Of a DNA stretch of 36,953 nucleotides, positions 32,646 to 36,953 are shown one piece after another. A model generated the notes under the pieces. It saw nothing but the letters and a program-made list of their open reading frames with translations. It searched no databases and was not told where the DNA came from. Origin of the DNA: Myxococcaceae bacterium (GTDB lineage Bacteria > Myxococcota > Myxococcia > Myxococcales > Myxococcaceae); contig SECN01000050.1 of assembly GCA_004173515.1 (NCBI GenBank), forward strand, positions 1 to 36,953. The letters run 5' to 3'. Each line of letters opens with the position of its first letter. Positions within the stretch are counted from its first letter, which is position 1. A program made the translations under genes and the position numbers.

Positions 32646-33722
32646 TCAGCGCAGCGTGACGCCGTGGCCCGGTGCGTCCGCGTCCAACGTCAGCCGCGAG
32701 CCCGCGTAGCTCGCGCCGCCCTGGAACGGGTGACTCGCGATGAACAGCGGCGTGTCCAGGTCCGCGTAGGTGAAGCCGCCCAGGCCCGCGGCCAGGTGCG
32801 CGGATGCGCTCATCGCGAGCACGCTCTCCACCATGCCGCCCACCATCAGCTCCAGGCCCGCGGCGCGCGCGAGGCTCCACATCGTCACCGCCTCCACCAT
32901 TCCGCACTTCATCGTCTTGATGTTGATGGCGTGGCAGGCGCCCTCGCGGATGAGCCGGAGCACGTCCTTGGACGACCGCGCGGACTCATCCGCGCACACC
33001 GGCACCTTCGAGCGGCGCGTCACCTCCGCGAGCCCCGCGAAGTCGGAGGCGGGTACGGGCTGCTCGAACAGCGACAGCGGCACGTCCGCCCGCTCCAGCT
33101 CCTTGAGGAAGGCCAGCGCCTCCGCCACGTCGTAGCCGCCATTCGCGTCCGCGAAGAGCCGCGCCTTCGGGGCCTCCTGGTGGATGGCGACGAGCCGCGC
33201 CGCGTCCGCGTCCGGATCCAACGCGCCGACCTTCACCTTCAACGTGTCGATGCCCCGCCCGAGGATGGCCCGCGTGGACGCCACCGCGTGCGCCACGTCC
33301 CCGGCCGTGACGGTCATGTCGATGTCCAGCCCAGTGCCCGCCCCGCCGAAGAAGACGTGCAGCGGGATGCGGTGGTGCCGCGCCAGCGCGTCCAGCAGCG
33401 CCATCTCCACGGCACACCGCGCGGACGGGGCGAGCGCGAGCGCATCCGCCAGCGCCTCCGACGTCGGCCGCCACGCCCGGGCATCGCGGCCCATGAGCAG
33501 CCCCCGCACCGACTCCAGCGCGGTCAGGGTGCTGGCCTGCGTCTCCCCGCTCACGGCGGTGAAGGGGGCCGCCTCGCCCAGGCCCACGGTGCCGTCCGCG
33601 AGCGTGACGCGCACGAGCGCGTTCTCCGCCGCGTGCTGCGCGCCCGTCGCGATGGCGAAGGGCTCCGTGAGGGGCAGGTGCAGCGGTTCGAAGGAAACCT
33701 GCGTGACGAGGGTGGGGCGCAT
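32646..33722 (-). CDS. Dipeptide epimerase / enolase-superfamily enzyme
   Basis: The 358-residue protein starts at ATG 33722-33720. It has the enolase-superfamily catalytic set of muconate-lactonizing/Ala-Glu epimerase type: KVK lysines 162 and 164, metal ligands Asp192 (ADANGGY), Glu220 (LFEQPVP) and Asp245 (CADES), and Lys269 (NIKTMKCG). Relatives epimerise L-Ala-D/L-Glu released from cell-wall peptides. The DxD motif of the specificity loop cannot be read reliably, so the exact substrate is inferred. Its position next to a secreted S41 protease may suit peptide turnover. Length is normal. Confidence 0.88.
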   Translation of the reverse strand: MRPTLVTQVSFEPLHLPLTEPFAIATGAQHAAENALVRVTLADGTVGLGEAAPFTAVSGETQASTLTALESVRGLLMGRDARAWRPTSEALADALALAPSARCAVEMALLDALARHHRIPLHVFFGGAGTGLDIDMTVTAGDVAHAVASTRAILGRGIDTLKVKVGALDPDADAARLVAIHQEAPKARLFADANGGYDVAEALAFLKELERADVPLSLFEQPVPASDFAGLAEVTRRSKVPVCADESARSSKDVLRLIREGACHAINIKTMKCGMVEAVTMWSLARAAGLELMVGGMVESVLAMSASAHLAAGLGGFTYADLDTPLFIASHPFQGGASYAGSRLTLDADAPGHGVTLR

Positions 33723-33779
33723 GGGCGGGCCGAGTGTGGCCGACGTCCCCAGCCCATGGGGAGCACTTCCTTGCCGTTG

Positions 33780-34289
33780 TTACAGACGGGTGAACGTGAG
33801 CGACGTGGAGCCCGCCAGACGCGTCAGCCCCTGGGGCCACAGGCATGCCAGCAGGTCCGTGTTGAGGAAGCGGTGGACGAGCAGCACCTGGTCCCCCTGG
33901 AAGCGACCGTGGGTCACCTTCCCCTCGGCGGTGAAGACCTGGATGTTGCCCACCACGCTCGCGCCCACGCCCTGGAAGGTGAACGTCGACGTGGAGCCAT
34001 CACTCCACGCGATGGTGGCCTGAGAAGGCCCGAGGTTCGCGACACAACTGTTGTTGAAGCTGGCGGACACCTCCAGGGTGCCGGACGTGATGGCGGAGAC
34101 GCTCGTGGTGCAGTGGGTGTAGTCGGAAGCGTTGGTGTGGGTGACCACGCGCGAAATGGCCTTGAGGCCGGGTGTCCAGGTCTGCTCGATGGCGCCATCG
34201 CACTGCACGTCCACCAGGGCCTGAGCGGGTGCCGCATGCAGGAGCAGCAGGGCGAAGAGGGCGATGGAACACGAAGCGAACCGGGGCAT
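33780..34289 (-). CDS. Secreted beta-rich protein, paralogue of the 14990 gene
   Basis: The 169-residue protein starts at ATG 34289-34287 with GAGGTCC upstream. A signal peptide (SCSIALFALLLLHAAPAQA) precedes a Thr/Ser/Val-rich mature part with four cysteines (VQCDGA, HCTTS, NSCVAN, LACLWP). Residues like GKVTHGRFQGDQVLLVHRFLN align by eye with VTAGRYQGAIATRTLVYANV in the 14990 gene; both end in a beta-strand-like ALV/SLTF tail. This suggests one family with two members in the window. Similar small secreted proteins are common in actinomycetes. Function unknown. An upstream in-frame extension is ignored because the signal peptide fits this start. Confidence 0.78.
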   Translation of the reverse strand: MPRFASCSIALFALLLLHAAPAQALVDVQCDGAIEQTWTPGLKAISRVVTHTNASDYTHCTTSVSAITSGTLEVSASFNNSCVANLGPSQATIAWSDGSTSTFTFQGVGASVVGNIQVFTAEGKVTHGRFQGDQVLLVHRFLNTDLLACLWPQGLTRLAGSTSLTFTRL

Positions 34290-34700
34290 GGGAGGACCTC
34301 GCGGGGGAAGGGGGCGGGCAATGGCCCATGGCCATGGTGCGGACGCCTCGTCCCGCGGCCCATCGCCTTGAGGGGTCAGCCCACACGTCGAACGAAGACA
34401 CCTTCCGTTGGCGCGCCTGTCGGGCATCCAACCCTGCTTTCCCCGTGCACCCGGCCCGCCCACCCCTCACAAGACAACCCGCACCGCTTTGTCCTGCCTC
34501 GCAGGGCCCTCTGTCTGTGCTCCAATTACCCGTAATTCCAGAGTGATGTGAAAGACGCGTACGGGGGGCCCCTCACTTGAGCCGCCGTGCGATTCGTGGC
34601 GACATGCGGGTCCCCGGGGGGTGGGTAGGGCCGGGGCCGCGCAGGGGAATCCTGTCGGGGGGAGGTTTCCCATTCCCACTGGATGCGCCGGAGGAGGCGG
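34290..34700. other. Divergent intergenic region with AT-rich palindrome
   Basis: No gene is supported here. It carries the inverted repeat AATTAC (34524-34529) and GTAATT (34532-34537), rare AT-rich DNA against the GC-rich background, about 164 bases before the kinase start. It should hold the promoters of the secreted protein (minus) and the histidine kinase (plus). I cannot assign sigma-factor elements with confidence. Confidence 0.45.
34524..34537. promoter_or_regulatory. AT-rich palindrome, possible operator
   Basis: AATTAC-CC-GTAATT, perfect 6-base arms. Its isolation in GC-rich intergenic DNA suggests a regulator site rather than chance, but I cannot name a binding protein. Confidence 0.35.
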
Positions 34701-36722
34701 ATGTCCGCGACCGACACGACCGTGCCCCGTCCGCTCGCGGATGCGCTCCTGATCGCGCTCGAAGAGGCCGAGCGTGAGCACCCCGAGGCGAGCATGTTGC
34801 TGCGCGCCGTGCGCTCCGACGCCGGGGCCATCATCGACTTCGAATGGGTGTGGGCAAACCCCGCCGCCGCGCGCGCGATGGGCCACGACCGGGAGTTCCT
34901 GCGCGGCCGGCGCCTGGGCGAGGTGTCCGCGCCGGAGGGCCTGGCGGGCCGCATGGATGTCCTGCGCCAGGTGGTGGAGTCCGGCCGGCAGCGCGCGGAC
35001 AACTTCGCCGAAGGGGAGGTCCGGCTGCAGAGCACCGCCATGCCCCTGCGCGACGGGGTGTTGGTGCGGATGCGCGACGTCACCAGCGCCTATCGGATGG
35101 AGGAGGGGCTGCGCGAGACGCTGGACTGGGTGCGCGACGTGCTGGAGAGCATGCCGGACGCCTTCTTCACCGTGGACACCCACTGGATCATCACCTACGT
35201 CAACCGCAACGCCGCGGAGCTCACCGGCCACACCCAGGAGACCCTCTTCCGCCGCGTGCTGTGGGAAGCCTGCCCGCAGCTGTGCGGCACGCCCCTGGAG
35301 CGCGCGCTGCGCGAGGTGTCCACCGAGGAGGGCTACCGCCTCTTCGAGCTGCGCACCGGGCCGGACCGCTGGCACGAGGTGCACACCTGGTCCAGCGGCC
35401 GCAACATCTCCACCTATGCGCGCGACATCACGGACAAGAAGCGCGTCCAGGCGGAGCGCGACGCGCTGCTCGCCCGCGAGCACTCCGGCCGCTTGGAGGC
35501 GGAGGCCCTGGCCCAGCGCCGCACGCATGAGCTGATGGCCGCCCGGGAGCGGCTGGTGCAGTCGGAGAAGCTGGCCATGGCGGGGCAGCTCGCCGCGGGC
35601 GTGGGCCACGAAATCAACAACCCGCTGTCCTACGTCGCCGGCAACCTCCAGTTCGCGGTGGAGCAGCTCACCCCGCTGGCCCGCCGCGCCGGCTCCGGCC
35701 CCGCGGTGCAGGCGGCCCTGGGCGAGGCGCTGGAGGCCCTGCGCGAGGCGCGCGAGGGCGCCGAGCGCATCCGCGTCATCGTGCGCGACCTGCAGACCTT
35801 CGCCCGCGCGGACGAGCTGCGGCTGTCGCCGGTGGATGTGCACTCGGCGCTGGAGTTCGGCATCTCCATGGCGATGACGCACCTGCGAAGCCGCGCCCGC
35901 GTGGAGCGCTCCTTCGGGCAGGTGCCCCTCGCGCTGGCCCACGAGGCGCGCCTGGGCCAGGTGTTCCTGCACCTGCTCATCAACGCCGCGCACGCCATCC
36001 CCGTCGGCGACTTCGAGCGTCACCGCGTGACGGTCACCACCCGCCGCGAGGGCGCCTGGGTGCTGGTGGAGGTGTCCGACACCGGCCTGGGCATGACGCC
36101 GGAGGTGCTCCAGCGCGCCTTCGAGCCGTTCTTCACCACGCGGCCGGTGGGAGAAGGCTCCGGGCTGGGGCTGTCCATCTGCCTGGGCCTCGTGCGCAGC
36201 ATGCACGGGGAGCTCACCGCCACCAGCATCCCCGGCCTGGGCAGCACCTTCCAGGTGCGGCTGCCCATCTCGGAGGCCGCCACGCACCCCCGCGTCCCCG
36301 CGGTGCGCGAGGCCGAAGGCCCCCGGCGCAAGCGCGTGCTGGTGGTGGACGACGAGCCGCAGCTCACCGCCGTGCTCAAGCGCATGCTGGGCCGGCAGCA
36401 CGACGTGGTGGTGGCGCACAGCGGCCGCGAGGCCCTGGCGCTGCTGGAGCAGGACGACGCCTTCGACCGCGTCTTCTGCGACCTGATGATGGCGGATTTG
36501 ACCGGCATGGACGTGCACGCGGAGCTGTCGCGGCGCCAGCCGGAGCTGCTCTCACGCTTCGTGTTCATGACGGGCGGCAGCTTCACCGAGCGCGCCCGGG
36601 CGTTCCTGCTGGCCGTGCCCCTGCCGCGCATCGAGAAGCCCTTCGAGCCGGGCCTCCTGCTGTCGCTGGTGGACTCCGCGCCGCCACGCACGGGGGACCG
36701 TCCTCCGGCTCCCCGCGCGTGA
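34701..36722 (+). CDS. Hybrid sensor histidine kinase/response regulator (PAS-HisKA-HATPase-REC)
   Basis: The 673-residue protein starts at ATG 34701, with GGAGGAGG upstream; an in-frame ATG at 34683 overlaps that RBS and is less likely. It is soluble. Two PAS-like domains lie at about 25-135 and 140-248. The phospho-acceptor is His303 (GVGHEINNPLSYV), then the ATP-binding domain (LLINAAHAIPVG, SDTGLGMTPEVL, GSGLGLSICLG). A C-terminal receiver (about 544-660) has phospho-acceptor Asp594 (VFCDLMMADLTG) and Lys646 (RIEKPFEP). Such kinases with HEINNP and a receiver pass phosphate to a downstream regulator, here unidentified. No transmembrane helix, so it senses a cytosolic signal. Confidence 0.9.
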   Translation: MSATDTTVPRPLADALLIALEEAEREHPEASMLLRAVRSDAGAIIDFEWVWANPAAARAMGHDREFLRGRRLGEVSAPEGLAGRMDVLRQVVESGRQRADNFAEGEVRLQSTAMPLRDGVLVRMRDVTSAYRMEEGLRETLDWVRDVLESMPDAFFTVDTHWIITYVNRNAAELTGHTQETLFRRVLWEACPQLCGTPLERALREVSTEEGYRLFELRTGPDRWHEVHTWSSGRNISTYARDITDKKRVQAERDALLAREHSGRLEAEALAQRRTHELMAARERLVQSEKLAMAGQLAAGVGHEINNPLSYVAGNLQFAVEQLTPLARRAGSGPAVQAALGEALEALREAREGAERIRVIVRDLQTFARADELRLSPVDVHSALEFGISMAMTHLRSRARVERSFGQVPLALAHEARLGQVFLHLLINAAHAIPVGDFERHRVTVTTRREGAWVLVEVSDTGLGMTPEVLQRAFEPFFTTRPVGEGSGLGLSICLGLVRSMHGELTATSIPGLGSTFQVRLPISEAATHPRVPAVREAEGPRRKRVLVVDDEPQLTAVLKRMLGRQHDVVVAHSGREALALLEQDDAFDRVFCDLMMADLTGMDVHAELSRRQPELLSRFVFMTGGSFTERARAFLLAVPLPRIEKPFEPGLLLSLVDSAPPRTGDRPPAPRA

Positions 36723-36740
36723 AGGTCCAGGAACGCGCGG

Positions 36741-36953
36741 CTACAGCTTCAGCTCCTCGCGCTCCGGCCGGGTGATGTACGCGGTGGCCGGGTTCGCCGG
36801 ATCCGCCAGCTTCTGCACCAGCTTGTCCATGCCGTTGGAGCGCGAGAAGGCCATCTCGTTCTTCGTCACGCCCACCAGCGTGAGCAGCTCCACCTGGCCG
36901 CTGGGCAGGGTGAAGTGGCTGGGGCGCGTGGCGTCCTTCACGAACACGAAGCC
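36741..36953 (-). CDS. C-terminal fragment, possible suppressor-of-fused domain protein (partial)
   Basis: The gene enters from the right edge; only its last 70 residues are seen (stop 36743-36741). The segment FTLPSGQVELLTLVGVTKNEMAF followed by NGMDKLVQKLADPANPATAYITRPERE fits the C-terminal end of bacterial suppressor-of-fused (SUFU) domain proteins: hydrophobic strand, VGVT-x-E, then a helix. These usually act as immunity-like or regulatory modules. Confidence in the family is moderate because the start lies outside. Confidence 0.5.
   Translation of the reverse strand, partial: GFVFVKDATRPSHFTLPSGQVELLTLVGVTKNEMAFSRSNGMDKLVQKLADPANPATAYITRPEREELKL

Noticed and set aside
34467..36518. Long minus-strand frame (683 codons) opposite the hybrid kinase
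   Set aside because: Composition typical of antisense shadow; the plus strand shows a full kinase with RBS.

Overview
This is a GC-rich (about 70%) stretch of chromosome with the style of a myxobacterium, most likely family Myxococcaceae (Corallococcus, Myxococcus or Pyxidicoccus). That placement is an inference from codon use, dense mixed-strand gene packing, soluble hybrid histidine kinases, MoxR/VWA genes, MpaB-like oxygenases and lineage-style lipoproteins. There are no tRNA or rRNA genes, CRISPR arrays, transposases, phage genes or plasmid genes.

Layout. 1-828 (-): N-terminal half of a membrane-bound Fe-S oxidoreductase. 1108-1263: a 51-residue acidic protein with a strong RBS and terminator. 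1758-3053: a VWA protein. 3235-6001: an envelope thiol-redox pair, ScsB/DsbD-like reductase plus secreted redoxin; the 5' end of the reductase looks rearranged. 6062-7051 (-): MpaB-like oxygenase. 7244-8174: a small hydrophilic protein and a membrane protein. 8314-10131 (-): two tandem cytosolic trypsin/PDZ proteins. 10279-11214 (-): HNH endonuclease. 11265-14913 (-): a three-gene overlapping operon (asparagine-synthase-like protein, MGT-type glycosyltransferase, and an ROK-like protein whose halves are in swapped order). 14990-15586 (-): a secreted protein with an apparent ATC start. 15692-17626: RecQ helicase. 17635-20368: divergent M48 protease and radical SAM protein. 20371-23558 (-): aldo/keto reductase and a KdpD-like histidine kinase. 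23649-29307 (-): a five-gene run with stop/start overlaps at every junction (MoxR-like AAA ATPase, unknown 213-residue protein, HExxH+VWA protein, 188-residue coiled-coil protein, PaaK-like ligase). 29388-32641: lipoprotein, LuxR-type regulator and S41 protease. 32646-34289 (-): dipeptide epimerase-like enzyme and a second secreted protein related to the one at 14990. 34701-36722: hybrid histidine kinase. 36741-end (-): C-terminus of a possible suppressor-of-fused-domain protein.

Most unusual signals. (1) A degenerate ~75-bp in-frame tandem repeat inside the asparagine-synthase-like gene carries four TTGTCCACA DnaA-box-like sites and four TGATCG sites. (2) The ROK-like protein appears circularly permuted. 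(3) The translationally coupled AAA/VWA-peptidase/ligase operon looks like a dedicated machine of unknown purpose. (4) Two genes (3224 region and 28190 region) show reading-frame breaks, and one secreted-protein gene has ATC where ATG is expected. These may be real lesions or sequencing errors.

All calls come from reading the sequence and recalling families; no database search was run.
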